Below, piece by piece: positions 40,281-48,330 of a stretch of 64,000 bases of DNA. The DNA is from Parasaccharibacter apium (GTDB lineage Bacteria; Pseudomonadota; Alphaproteobacteria; Acetobacterales; Acetobacteraceae): positions 124,001 to 188,000 of the forward strand of contig NZ_MEJG01000003.1 of NCBI RefSeq assembly GCF_002592045.1, given 5' to 3'. Each line of letters begins with the position of its first letter. Position 1 is the first letter of the stretch. The notes under the pieces were generated by a model. The model ran no database searches and was not told where the DNA came from. It saw only the letters and a program-made list of their open reading frames with translations. The position numbers and the translations under genes are program-made.

Positions 40281-40775
40281 TTACTTCCCGCCGCCATTTT
40301 CAGCGCGTAACTGACGCGCACGCTCCAAAATACGCGCTGTAATATCCGACGCTGTGTTCGGTGCAGCGGGGGCATCCTGCCATTCCCCCCCATTAAGGCG
40401 CGTCTGACGGAAGACACTCAGACGGAGCGCATCAGAGCGTAACCGGCGGTCCAGAATATAAGCTGCGATTTTAAAACGCTCATCCTGCGCACCCGCTGGC
40501 TGATACCAATCTGTAAGGATAACACCCCCCTGCGCATCAGCAGAGGCCATCGGCATGAAGGAGAGCGTATCAATCGCCCCACGCCAGAGATAAGCATTCA
40601 CCCCACCGCGAAGCTGATCATCACCCCCTTGTGCACCACGATCCACCCCTAACAGGTGATTGCGTGGTACGGCTAAAGAAGATGGATTGCGTTTATCACC
40701 ACCACACCCTGCCAGACCACCAACAGCCAATAATGCCACAAGAGGTAACACCGCATAACGCGGCATATTGCACAT
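40281..40775 (-). CDS. DUF3576 family lipoprotein
   Basis: About 164 residues from an ATG at 40775 (MCNMPRYAVLPLVALLAVGG), giving a signal peptide of normal length with the lipobox GLAGCGG. Longer readings to 40874 are open but put 33 extra residues before the signal. The NHLLGVDRG and ITARILERARQLR segments fit the DUF3576 group, which in Alphaproteobacteria often precedes leuS-lptE-holA. Its function is not established; the genomic company suggests an outer-membrane role. It starts the minus-strand cluster 9 bp before leuS. Confidence 0.75.
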   Translation of the reverse strand: MCNMPRYAVLPLVALLAVGGLAGCGGDKRNPSSLAVPRNHLLGVDRGAQGGDDQLRGGVNAYLWRGAIDTLSFMPMASADAQGGVILTDWYQPAGAQDERFKIAAYILDRRLRSDALRLSVFRQTRLNGGEWQDAPAAPNTASDITARILERARQLRAENGGGK

Positions 40776-40971
40776 AGAGACAAAAGAGCGAAAGGCTGAA
40801 CGCGATGATGACATTAACATGAGCAAACCTGCAAAGGCCGTGCCAGGGCCGGTCTCAAACAAAGCTTCCAACATGGCAGAGATGGAAGCCTAGCGATCAT
40901 AAATGATCCAAACGTCCCCCTTCATATCGCGCTCACCCTCACAGGCCAAGGGCTATGCTGCATAGACAGGC

Positions 40972-41000
40972 TTGCGAAAGCGTAAAAAAGCCGCTAGGCA
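40972..41000 (+). promoter_or_regulatory. Candidate promoter for tRNA-Arg(CCU)
   Basis: TTGCGA (40972-40977), a 17-bp spacer and TAGGCA (40995-41000) would start transcription about 4-7 bases before the tRNA 5' end at 41011. The GCTAGGC form of the -10 is close to those proposed here for rpsL and rplK. Confidence 0.45.
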
Positions 41001-41010
41001 GAGCCTGCGT

Positions 41011-41348
41011 GTCCGCGTAGCTCAGCAGGATAGAGCACAGGATTCCTAAGTTAATTGGGCACCGGGCTGGCAAACCATCCGGTGAATTCGCTCAAATTCG
41101 GGGAACGCTAAAGCCTCTTTAAAAATTTAAGGGGCTATGCCAATCCCGAGCCAAGCCTGCCTCATTCTTCTGGATGACGCAGGAAGGTGTAGAGACTGTA
41201 CGGGCGACACCGCGGCAGGGCCTCCCTGTGGTGAAGAGACAGTCCAGACCACGAACAGCCCCTCCTATGTTGCGGAAAGGGCCTGGCGATGAAAATCGAA
41301 GTGGTATGAATCCTGGGGTCGAGGGTTCGAATCCCCCCGCGGACACCA
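41011..41348 (+). tRNA. tRNA-Arg (anticodon CCT), interrupted by a group I intron
   Basis: Exon 1 (41011-41047) holds the acceptor 5' strand GTCCGCG, the D arm GCTC/GAGC, the anticodon stem CAGGA and loop bases TTCCT. Exon 2 (41309-41348) holds AA, the stem TCCTG, a 5-nt variable loop, the T arm with TTCGAAT, the acceptor CGCGGAC, A73 and an encoded CCA. Joined, they give 77 nt with perfect acceptor and anticodon stems; the T stem has one A-C mismatch. The anticodon CCU reads AGG. The break lies just 3' of the anticodon's last base (U36). The gene needs splicing to give tRNA. Confidence 0.93.
41048..41308 (+). ncRNA. Group I intron (IC3-like ribozyme) in tRNA-Arg(CCU)
   Basis: 261 nt with no protein gene. 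Exon 1 ends in U and the intron ends in G (41308), as group I splicing requires. P1 pairs exon CCU plus intron AA with UUGGG (41055-41059), giving a U-G pair at the 5' site. Core helices by eye: P2 41060-41084; P3 UCGCUC (41088-41093) with GGGCGA (41202-41207); P4 UCGGGG (41098-41103) with UCCCGA (41144-41149); P5 41113-41135; P6 CCUGC/GCAGG (41156-41160, 41179-41183); P7 GACUGU (41194-41199) with ACAGUC (41239-41244); P8 41208-41233. A GAAA-capped stem lies at 41287-41298. The core resembles the Azoarcus tRNA-Ile intron. Confidence 0.92.
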
Positions 41349-41410
41349 ACTCTCTCGCGCGCAAAACGCCATAGAGGCAAAAGCAACATCTTTCTCTAGG
41401 ACATAACGGG

Positions 41411-41935
41411 ATGACCCAGCCTATCATCGAAAGCCTAGACGCTTTCCGTCAATGGTTCCTCTCCCCCGCCGGCCCCGGATTACGTCGCATCCCATTGCAT
41501 CAACCCACATGCCATAAAGATGGGATCACAACCATCACCTTATACCGGCGCAATGGTTACCAGGCAGAGCTTTGCCTTATCCCCACGGGACGGCATTTCC
41601 TACTAACCCTCCCAGAGACCGATGGCATGATCGTCATGTTTTTAGGTGGGTCATTAACCTTTGACGTTGTCACCTCCCCTAACTCTAACGACCACGCCAT
41701 TCCATCCCCTGATGATTACTTAAAGGGCATGTATCCTGATGGACCACCGGGTGACGATTTAGAGACTCCACACCCTCTTATGCTACAAGACAACATGCTC
41801 TCCACTATGACCATACAAGGAGGGACGAAAATAGAATTCCACGCCCCTAACAAAGACGGGCTTCTTCTATTCTTTAGCCTAAATAAACCGCAGCATTTTT
41901 ATAGATGCACAACTAACATCACTACTATTTTTTAG
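41411..41935 (+). CDS. Protein of unknown function
   Basis: 174 residues from an ATG 62 bp after the tRNA gene. I do not recognise a family. It has no signal peptide or membrane helix. The middle and C-terminal parts alternate short hydrophobic strands with polar turns (GMIVMFLGGSLTFDVV, KIEFHAPNKDGLLLFFSLN), which suggests a mostly beta, possibly cupin-like fold. An aspartate/proline-rich loop (SPDDYLKGMYPDGPPGDDLE) separates them. It lies between the tRNA and the large Hint protein gene, 99 bp upstream of the latter, and could be co-transcribed. Codon use does not look foreign. Confidence 0.7.
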   Translation: MTQPIIESLDAFRQWFLSPAGPGLRRIPLHQPTCHKDGITTITLYRRNGYQAELCLIPTGRHFLLTLPETDGMIVMFLGGSLTFDVVTSPNSNDHAIPSPDDYLKGMYPDGPPGDDLETPHPLMLQDNMLSTMTIQGGTKIEFHAPNKDGLLLFFSLNKPQHFYRCTTNITTIF

Positions 41936-42034
41936 CCAAGTAGATACATTTTTGTAGAGTTTTGTTAACTGGTGATTTACCATGCACGGGCGTGATTCCA
42001 CTCTGCCGTATTCGCTGGAAGGACACTCCCCTGC

Positions 42035-45000
42035 ATGGCCTACAGTTTCGACTCTCGATATGATGACCTACCCCCTATTGGCGTTAACCAAGCACCCGCT
42101 GGATGGACGCAGGTTCTCAGCGGCGGTAGCGATACGCGTGGGGTGAATTCCAATGTCTCAAACTATTATGTTAGCGGCAGCTCTAGCGGGGCTAATGGGG
42201 CGGTAACCAACTCTCTTGTTGCCGCTATTAACAACACATTGACTAACGGTATTGCCGTAGATGGCGGCTCCCTCGCTATTGCGGGCCTCAGAGGCGTTAT
42301 GTACGGGGCAACGGCTCTCTCCAACGCCTCTATCGAAGCTATTGGCGGTGGTGTCATTAGCGGTGGGGTTGTGGGCTCTTCTGGGGCCATCTTTGCCGGT
42401 GCCGTAACATCCTCAGTGAATAATCAATATGACGTCGGTAGTGTTAAAGGCTTTGGGACCGTCATTAATCCTATTGTTGGATCAGGAGGGTATGCGCTCG
42501 TTGGGGGCGGGGGTACAAACTTCATTGTAAAGGGGTTTTCCGTCAACGGAAGTGGCGGCGTCATGCTGGGGGGAACATTCAATCCCGGCAGTCTCTACGG
42601 GGTTGGAAATGGCGGGGTTGCAAGTGGGGGCACTATTGGTGGCCATCAATCCATTTTCTCCAACGGGACATCCATTAATCAACTCTTTGTTGGGTCAAGC
42701 GCGGTACAATCTATCCTTAGTAATAGCCTAGCATCTCAGTCCACCGTACTAAGTGGGGCAACAGGCTTAAACTCAGGCGGTACAACCAGCAAGATGGTTG
42801 CTGTTAATGGTGGTACCCTCATGGTAAATGGCGGCACCTACCTGACATGGCTTAATTCCGGGTACGTTACTTCAACCTTTAATTATGGCAATGGGACATC
42901 ATTTGATGACATCGTCTCTTCCGGCGGGACAGAGATTGTCGGTATGGATGGCTCAGCCAATCGCTCTACAATTCTCTCAGGCGGCATCAGCACCGTCTTA
43001 AGTGGTGGCTCTGCTCTTGCCCCGCTTGTCTCTGGCGGAACAGAATTAGTCAGTAATGCTGGTTTTATAAGCGGTGGGTCTGTCCTCCAACAAGGCAATA
43101 TCACCCTCTCTTCTGGGGCACTTGGCTCCAATCTTTCTGCCTTTACAAGTGGTAATATCGTCATTTCTTCTGGCGGGATGGCCACAACAATTGGGGCAGC
43201 CAGTAATGGTACCATCCAAATCGCCACTGGAGGAACAGGCTCTGCCGTTAGGATTAATAATCAAGGTACCGTTTTGCTCAATAGCGGGGGGACCGCAGGT
43301 AACCTCGTCATCAATAGTGGCGGTACTGGGACAATCGATCCTGGCGCTATCATCTATAGTGGGGCGACCCTCAATGATGGCAACCAAACCCTTGCACCTG
43401 TCTCTGGCGTAACGGCAGATTATCTTGTTGCCAGTGCGGGGACGGTTATCGCTAACCCCGGGGCGACTATATCCGCTATTTACGCCGCAGGCTCCAACGG
43501 AACAGGCTTACTTACACAAAGTGGCGTCTCCCTTGGGTCGGCTATCGCCGGATACGACCCCAATAATAGCACCGCCTTTGGTGGGACTGTCATGGTCAAT
43601 GGAGGGGCAGTAACCTCTATAGCCGGGGCGCAACGAAATGGTCAGCTCATTTTAGGCTCTGGCGGGACAGCCAGCAATTTTTCCCCCATCAGTAACGGCA
43701 CGGTTACCCTCCAAACAGGGGCTTATGTTGCAGATGGCGCCACAGCCCAACTAACGGGCGGCCTCATCTCGCTTGATTCAGGCGTCCATGTAACAAATAT
43801 TACAGCCAGCGCCCTTGGCCTTAATAGTGCTGTAGTCTCTGTTAACACTGGTGGGACAGTTGATGCCATCACCCTTGGCTCCCGCGGAACAGGGAACATC
43901 CTCTCTGGGGCTGTTGTCAGTGCACTAGGTGTTAATCGTGGGGGGTCTGTACTTCTCTCCAGCGGGGCTACTGTCCCCAATATTATGCTCAACGGAGCTA
44001 CGGTGGAGATCCCTGTCGGCGGGGCGGGGGTACAAACTCTTTCTGCTGTCAGTGGGGCGACCAGCATCATTGACTCTGGTGCTAACATTAATAGCGTGTT
44101 TTTATCTGCCGGTAACGCAACTGTTCAATCTGGTGCATTTATCAGCCGTCTTACCATCATGAGCGGCGCCTCTGGCGTGCTGATGTCCGGGGCCTCGGTT
44201 CAACATATTGATGTCAATAGCGGCGGTTGGGTAAGTGGCGCCCGTATCTCTAACAATAACGAACTTGCCGTCAGCTCCAACGGGACAGCATTAGATACAG
44301 TTGTCACTTTCGATTCCGGCAATGGGCCTTATGCACAAAACCCCTATACGATGGTCAGCTCTGGTGGTTATGTCTCCGGGGCCACCATTCTTGGTGCCGA
44401 TGGGTCTGCCGACCCTAATCAACTCGGTGGCTTGCTCACTATAGAATCCGGTGCAACGCTCATTAACACCTCTATGGGGTATAATGCCCGTATTCGCATC
44501 GCGGGGTTAAAATACTCTGATAACTGGCACACCAGCGTTGTAGGCAACACTGTCTTTGTTACAGAGGGGGGAACCAATGGGTCTGGTGCCACAACATGGC
44601 AACTCAGCCTCAAAGGCAATTACAATGCTGGCGGATTTGTCCTTAATGACGATGGGCAAGGCAATACCGTTCTTATTTATGAAAAATGTTTCCTCGCCGG
44701 GAGTATGATCCGTACCCCTACGGGCAACAAAGCTGTAGAACGGCTACGTAAAGGCGAACTGATTTGCATCTATCAAAATGGGCATGAAGAAACCCGTACA
44801 ATCACAGCTGTTATTCAGCGTCGTGCGCGTGTTAACACATCACAACCGGAAGATTTAGCCGGTTGGTCTGTTATTATAGCAAAAGACGCCTTCGGCCCTG
44901 GCCTTCCTGAGCAAGACCTCTCCGTAACACCAGAGCATTGCTTCTATTTTGACGGCCATTTCGTCCCTGCGCGAATGCTCATCAATGGGGCCTCCATCCG

Positions 45001-45730
45001 CTATGACCATAGTCAAGTAGAGTATGATTATTATCACATTAAAACGGACCCTCATTCCATTATTTGGGCAAATAATGTGCTGACAGAAAGCTGGCTTGAT
45101 ACTGACCTGCAAGACCACTATGAGGCAAATGATACGAACATCCTACATTTGGTCGAACAAGAGCAACTCAATTGGAATGAGAATGCCGCGGCTCCGCTGG
45201 GTGTTACTCAAGAGTTCGTCAAGCCATTATATGACGCATTTGTTGCCCGCGCGGCAAAGCTAGGCCTCACAAGCCCTGCGCATACGCATAAAGCCGACGC
45301 AACCACATTAGACCCTACACCCTATATCCGTTTGAAAAATGGTGCCACACTCTACCCACATCGGCATGAAGCAGGACGTTACCTCTTTACTCTCCCTGCT
45401 TATACGCAGCAGGTTACGATTGGCTCGCGCACTTTCCGTCCCTCCGAAGCTGTAGGGCCACATTTGGATGACCGACGGCAGCTCGGCATCCTCATCGGGC
45501 AAGTATCACTTTGGAATGGCGGGCGCGAGACGATCATTACACGCCACCTGACCGATAGAGGGCTAGAGGGATGGGATATCATTGAAGCAGGGCCGCATCG
45601 TTGGACTAAAGGCGAAGCGGATTTACCCCTACATGATAGCCCCCCTGTCAGCGCGACCCAGCAAATCTTAACAATTGAGGTGCAGGCTGGTGGCCCTTAT
45701 TCGCTTTCTCCTGAGGGGGAGGCTCTGTAA
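42035..45730 (+). CDS. AIDA-like repeat protein with hedgehog/intein (Hint) domain
   Basis: 1231 residues. About residues 50-860 are degenerate Gly/Ser/Thr/Asn-rich repeats of the AIDA/autotransporter passenger type (SGGT..., SSGA..., NSGG... about every 19-20 residues), predicted to form a beta-helix. A Hint_2-type domain starts at Cys885 (EKCFLAGSMIRTPTGNKAVE), has the TxxH motif T965-P-E-H968, and ends near ANNVLTESWLD. About 190 further residues of unknown type follow, with no C-terminal autotransporter barrel. No N-terminal signal peptide is visible. Self-cleavage before Cys885 is plausible from family chemistry. A surface or secreted role is inference. Confidence 0.85.
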   Translation: MAYSFDSRYDDLPPIGVNQAPAGWTQVLSGGSDTRGVNSNVSNYYVSGSSSGANGAVTNSLVAAINNTLTNGIAVDGGSLAIAGLRGVMYGATALSNASIEAIGGGVISGGVVGSSGAIFAGAVTSSVNNQYDVGSVKGFGTVINPIVGSGGYALVGGGGTNFIVKGFSVNGSGGVMLGGTFNPGSLYGVGNGGVASGGTIGGHQSIFSNGTSINQLFVGSSAVQSILSNSLASQSTVLSGATGLNSGGTTSKMVAVNGGTLMVNGGTYLTWLNSGYVTSTFNYGNGTSFDDIVSSGGTEIVGMDGSANRSTILSGGISTVLSGGSALAPLVSGGTELVSNAGFISGGSVLQQGNITLSSGALGSNLSAFTSGNIVISSGGMATTIGAASNGTIQIATGGTGSAVRINNQGTVLLNSGGTAGNLVINSGGTGTIDPGAIIYSGATLNDGNQTLAPVSGVTADYLVASAGTVIANPGATISAIYAAGSNGTGLLTQSGVSLGSAIAGYDPNNSTAFGGTVMVNGGAVTSIAGAQRNGQLILGSGGTASNFSPISNGTVTLQTGAYVADGATAQLTGGLISLDSGVHVTNITASALGLNSAVVSVNTGGTVDAITLGSRGTGNILSGAVVSALGVNRGGSVLLSSGATVPNIMLNGATVEIPVGGAGVQTLSAVSGATSIIDSGANINSVFLSAGNATVQSGAFISRLTIMSGASGVLMSGASVQHIDVNSGGWVSGARISNNNELAVSSNGTALDTVVTFDSGNGPYAQNPYTMVSSGGYVSGATILGADGSADPNQLGGLLTIESGATLINTSMGYNARIRIAGLKYSDNWHTSVVGNTVFVTEGGTNGSGATTWQLSLKGNYNAGGFVLNDDGQGNTVLIYEKCFLAGSMIRTPTGNKAVERLRKGELICIYQNGHEETRTITAVIQRRARVNTSQPEDLAGWSVIIAKDAFGPGLPEQDLSVTPEHCFYFDGHFVPARMLINGASIRYDHSQVEYDYYHIKTDPHSIIWANNVLTESWLDTDLQDHYEANDTNILHLVEQEQLNWNENAAAPLGVTQEFVKPLYDAFVARAAKLGLTSPAHTHKADATTLDPTPYIRLKNGATLYPHRHEAGRYLFTLPAYTQQVTIGSRTFRPSEAVGPHLDDRRQLGILIGQVSLWNGGRETIITRHLTDRGLEGWDIIEAGPHRWTKGEADLPLHDSPPVSATQQILTIEVQAGGPYSLSPEGEAL
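42180..44620 (+). repeat. Degenerate in-gene repeats coding AIDA-like units
   Basis: Within the Hint protein gene the DNA repeats short segments such as AGTGGTGGC/AGCGGCGG and TCTGGGGC at spacings near 57-60 bp, matching a 19-20-residue protein unit. The copies are diverged rather than exact, so this is protein-level repetition and not a satellite or CRISPR array. Confidence 0.7.
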
Positions 45731-45747
45731 CCCATTAACAATAGGGG

Positions 45748-45765
45748 GGGAGCAAACACGCTCCC
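45748..45765 (+). terminator. Hairpin after the Hint protein gene
   Basis: GGGAGC pairs with GCTCCC across a 6-nt loop, 17 bp after the stop, followed by TTCCCTTATT. The U tract is weak, so the terminator is of modest strength. Confidence 0.5.
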
Positions 45766-45820
45766 TTCCCTTATTCTGCAAAAAATCATAGGGTTATCTC
45801 TCCACCCCAAGGCAGGATTG

Positions 45821-46807
45821 ATGGCCGCTATGACAACAGCCCTTTTCCTGACAATTATAAATGCCATCCTGCCCATATTAATTACATTAGGGCTGGGTTA
45901 TGTGGCGGCTTGGCGGCGGGATTTTGACTCCCAACAGGCAAGCATCTTAATCCGCCTCGTGATGCTTTATGCCCTGCCGCTGGCTCTGTTTACCTCCATC
46001 CTCAGCACACCACGCGCACATATTCTCTCCGCTGGGCCTTTAGCGGGACTCATTCTTGTGGCGATGCTTGGTGTCTATGTTGTTCTTTTCTGCCTTCTCC
46101 GTTGGGTGATGAAGCGCAGACAGAGCGAAGCAGCCCTCATCGCCATGACAATCACCGGCCCTTCTGTCCCCTTTATTGGGATTCCCGTTTTAGGGCAGCT
46201 CTTTGGCCCTAGCAGCGCCGTGCCAATCTCCGTTGGCTCATTGGTAATGAATCTCTGCCAAATCCCCCTAACCCTCATTTTGATGAATCATGACCAGCAA
46301 CGCCAACAATGTCAGCATGAAGGGCCTTATAGCTGGCATACCACCATGCGCGAACTGGGCGGGCATCTCCTCCATTCCTGCAAAGAGCCTGTTGTCTGGG
46401 CCCCAATGCTGGCCTTCTTGCTCGTATTGCTTGGTATAGGCCTTCCCGTTTCACTCACACATGCCTTCCAACTACTCGGCCATGCCACGGGGGGAACGGC
46501 CCTCTTTGCCTCCGGCGTAGTGTTATGCGCCCGGCAAGTCCGCCTTAGCCTCTCTGTAGGATTAATGGTTTTAGGGCGTAATTTTCTCATCCCTCTTGGG
46601 GTATGCGCTTTAGCCTTTGCTGGGCATCTCCCTACTCTCACCATGCAAGAAGGCGTTCTTGCTATGGCGATGCCGAGTGCGGCTATCAATGTCATTCTCG
46701 CCATGCGTTATCACATAATGGAGCGCGAAATTGCCTCGGTCCTTTTTTTCGGCACGGTAAGTGCCATATTCAGCTTAGCCTTTTTTATTTGGATGACCCA
46801 TTCATGA
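45821..46807 (+). CDS. AEC (auxin efflux carrier) family transporter
   Basis: 328 residues from the ATG at 45821, with CAGGA just upstream; a TTG at 45818 and an ATG at 45830 are alternatives. About ten hydrophobic segments fill the protein. The family region ITGPSVPFIGIPVLGQLFG lies near residue 110 and the C-terminal half has VLAMAMPSAAINVILAMRY. AEC carriers in bacteria export or import organic acids such as malate or malonate; the substrate here is unknown. The stop overlaps the next ATG (ATGA), coupling it to the phosphatase gene. Confidence 0.87.
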   Translation: MAAMTTALFLTIINAILPILITLGLGYVAAWRRDFDSQQASILIRLVMLYALPLALFTSILSTPRAHILSAGPLAGLILVAMLGVYVVLFCLLRWVMKRRQSEAALIAMTITGPSVPFIGIPVLGQLFGPSSAVPISVGSLVMNLCQIPLTLILMNHDQQRQQCQHEGPYSWHTTMRELGGHLLHSCKEPVVWAPMLAFLLVLLGIGLPVSLTHAFQLLGHATGGTALFASGVVLCARQVRLSLSVGLMVLGRNFLIPLGVCALAFAGHLPTLTMQEGVLAMAMPSAAINVILAMRYHIMEREIASVLFFGTVSAIFSLAFFIWMTHS

Positions 46808-47292
46808 GCTGCCTCTCCTCTGCGCCTTCCTTCTTATTTGTTTGCACCGGCAATATTTGCCGCTCTCCCTTGGCAGAACTCGCTATGCGGCGCGAAATTG
46901 AACAACGCGGCCTCATGGCAGATATCGACTCCGCAGGGACGGGGAATTGGCATGAAGGCGACCGACCAGACCCACGCGCCCGCGCTACAGCGCGCCGCCA
47001 TGGGTTGAATGCCGACCCCCTCCGCGCCCGCCAAGTCCGTAAAGAAGATTTTGAACGATTCGACCACATCATTGCTTTAGACCGCTCCCATCTAGCCGCC
47101 TTGCAAAAGATGCAGCCTGCCCAAAGCAAAGCGAAACTCAGCCTTTTATTAGAGCATATCCCTCATGAAACACGGCGCGATGTAGCCGACCCCTATTATG
47201 GCCCTGAAGCCGGTTTTGAGACCACATGGCACGATGTGAAAGCTGGCTGTAAAGCTCTTGCAGCACGTTATTTAGAGTCTTCCTCTCTCTGA
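46804..47292 (+). CDS. Low-molecular-weight protein-tyrosine phosphatase
   Basis: 162 residues from the ATG at 46804, which overlaps the AEC stop. A longer reading back to 46603 lies inside the AEC gene and is rejected. The P loop is FVCTGNICRSPLAE with catalytic Cys14 and Arg20. The general-acid aspartate lies in VADPYYGPEAGFE. Such enzymes dephosphorylate protein tyrosine, sometimes in exopolysaccharide control; no capsule genes lie nearby. Confidence 0.93.
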   Translation: MSCLSSAPSFLFVCTGNICRSPLAELAMRREIEQRGLMADIDSAGTGNWHEGDRPDPRARATARRHGLNADPLRARQVRKEDFERFDHIIALDRSHLAALQKMQPAQSKAKLSLLLEHIPHETRRDVADPYYGPEAGFETTWHDVKAGCKALAARYLESSSL

Positions 47293-47305
47293 AAGGTCCT
47301 TCATC

Positions 47306-48241
47306 ATGTCCCCAAAACAACCCCTCCTGCTTTTAGAACCCCTCCCCGCCCCTACGATGGAAGCCCTCGCAAAGGACTTCACGCTTCTACAGTTCAGCAC
47401 GTTAAACGCTCTTAAAGAGGTTGCACCTACCATTCGGGCAGTTGCTACAGGCGGCTCCTACGGCGTTGCCCCAGAGATCATGGCCGCCTTACCTAATCTC
47501 GAAATCATCGCTGTTAATGGTGTGGGGTTAGACCGCATCGACCTGACAGAGGCCAAAAAGCGCGCTATCTGCGTCACTGTCACAACTGACATCTCCACCG
47601 ATGATGTAGCCGATATGGCCATGCTACTCCTACTCGCGCTCAAGCGTAATCTAAGAGCCAATGAGACGTTTTTACGCAAAGGCACATGGGCTGATGGGAC
47701 ATTGCCACCCCTCGCCCATTCCCTAAAAGGGCGGAAATTAGGGATTGCCGGGTTTGGCCGTATTGGCCAAGCAGTAGCGCAACGCGCGCAGGCCAGTGCT
47801 ATGGAGGTCGCCTATTTTAGTGGCCATCACCATGCCAATAGTCCACTAGCTTTTGAGCCAGATTTAAAAGCTCTTGCCCATTGGGCAGATGTTTTGGTGC
47901 TAACCCTCCCCGCAACAGCCCAAACAAAAGGGTTGATTAATGCGGAGATTCTTGAAGCCCTCGGCAAGGATGGCGTCCTCATCAATACAGCTCGCGGTAG
48001 CGTGGTGGATGAAGATGCCCTGCTCACTGCCCTCCAAAACAAAACCATTGCCGGGGCGGGGCTGGATGTCTTTCAGAATGAGCCGAAGATTAATCCGGCC
48101 TTTTTCGCGCTGGAGAATGTCGTCCTCCAACCCCATCAAGGTTCCGCAACGATAGAGACACGCTTAGCAATGGGGCAAAATATCATTGATAATTTGCACG
48201 CCTATTTCAGCGGTAAACCCCTCCTGACCCCTGCATATTAA
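47306..48241 (+). CDS. D-isomer-specific 2-hydroxyacid dehydrogenase
   Basis: 311 residues. The NAD(P)-binding motif is GIAGFGRIGQAVAQRA near residue 149. The catalytic set is in place: Arg in NTARGSVVDEDAL, Glu in FQNEPKINP and His in LQPHQGSAT. The family reduces glyoxylate, hydroxypyruvate or related keto acids; an acetic acid bacterium might also use it on 2-keto-gluconate. The substrate is not determined. It starts 13 bp after the phosphatase and ends the three-gene operon before a bidirectional terminator. Confidence 0.9.
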   Translation: MSPKQPLLLLEPLPAPTMEALAKDFTLLQFSTLNALKEVAPTIRAVATGGSYGVAPEIMAALPNLEIIAVNGVGLDRIDLTEAKKRAICVTVTTDISTDDVADMAMLLLLALKRNLRANETFLRKGTWADGTLPPLAHSLKGRKLGIAGFGRIGQAVAQRAQASAMEVAYFSGHHHANSPLAFEPDLKALAHWADVLVLTLPATAQTKGLINAEILEALGKDGVLINTARGSVVDEDALLTALQNKTIAGAGLDVFQNEPKINPAFFALENVVLQPHQGSATIETRLAMGQNIIDNLHAYFSGKPLLTPAY

Positions 48242-48269
48242 ACAGGTCTCATCATAAAGTCCTTACAGC

Positions 48270-48301
48270 AAAGCCCGGCAGGGGAAGGCCTGCCGGGCTT
48301 T
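48270..48301. terminator. Bidirectional intrinsic terminator
   Basis: A 13-bp perfect stem (AAAGCCCGGCAGG with its complement, 6-nt loop) lies between the convergent dehydrogenase and TM2 genes. T residues follow on the plus strand; on the minus strand the run after the stem is shorter. Confidence 0.88.
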
Positions 48302-48330
48302 CTATTTTCATCTCTCCACAGCCGATAGGG

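Noticed and set aside
41349-41410. Attachment-site repeat of the tRNA 3' end
   Set aside because: No second copy of the tRNA 3' segment and no integrase gene was found in the window.
41119-41427. Minus-strand open frames across the split tRNA (also 41162-41389, and plus 41174-41374)
   Set aside because: They are antisense or overlapping readings of the tRNA exons and intron; the peptide type GGFEPSTPGF is a well-known artefact of tRNA-gene translation.
42180-44620. Possible CRISPR or satellite array
   Set aside because: The repeats are in frame, diverged and code for a glycine/serine beta-helix; there are no constant repeats or unique spacers.
46603-46803. N-terminal extension of the phosphatase
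   Set aside because: It would lie inside the AEC transporter gene; the ATG at 46804 gives the normal enzyme length and an ATGA overlap.
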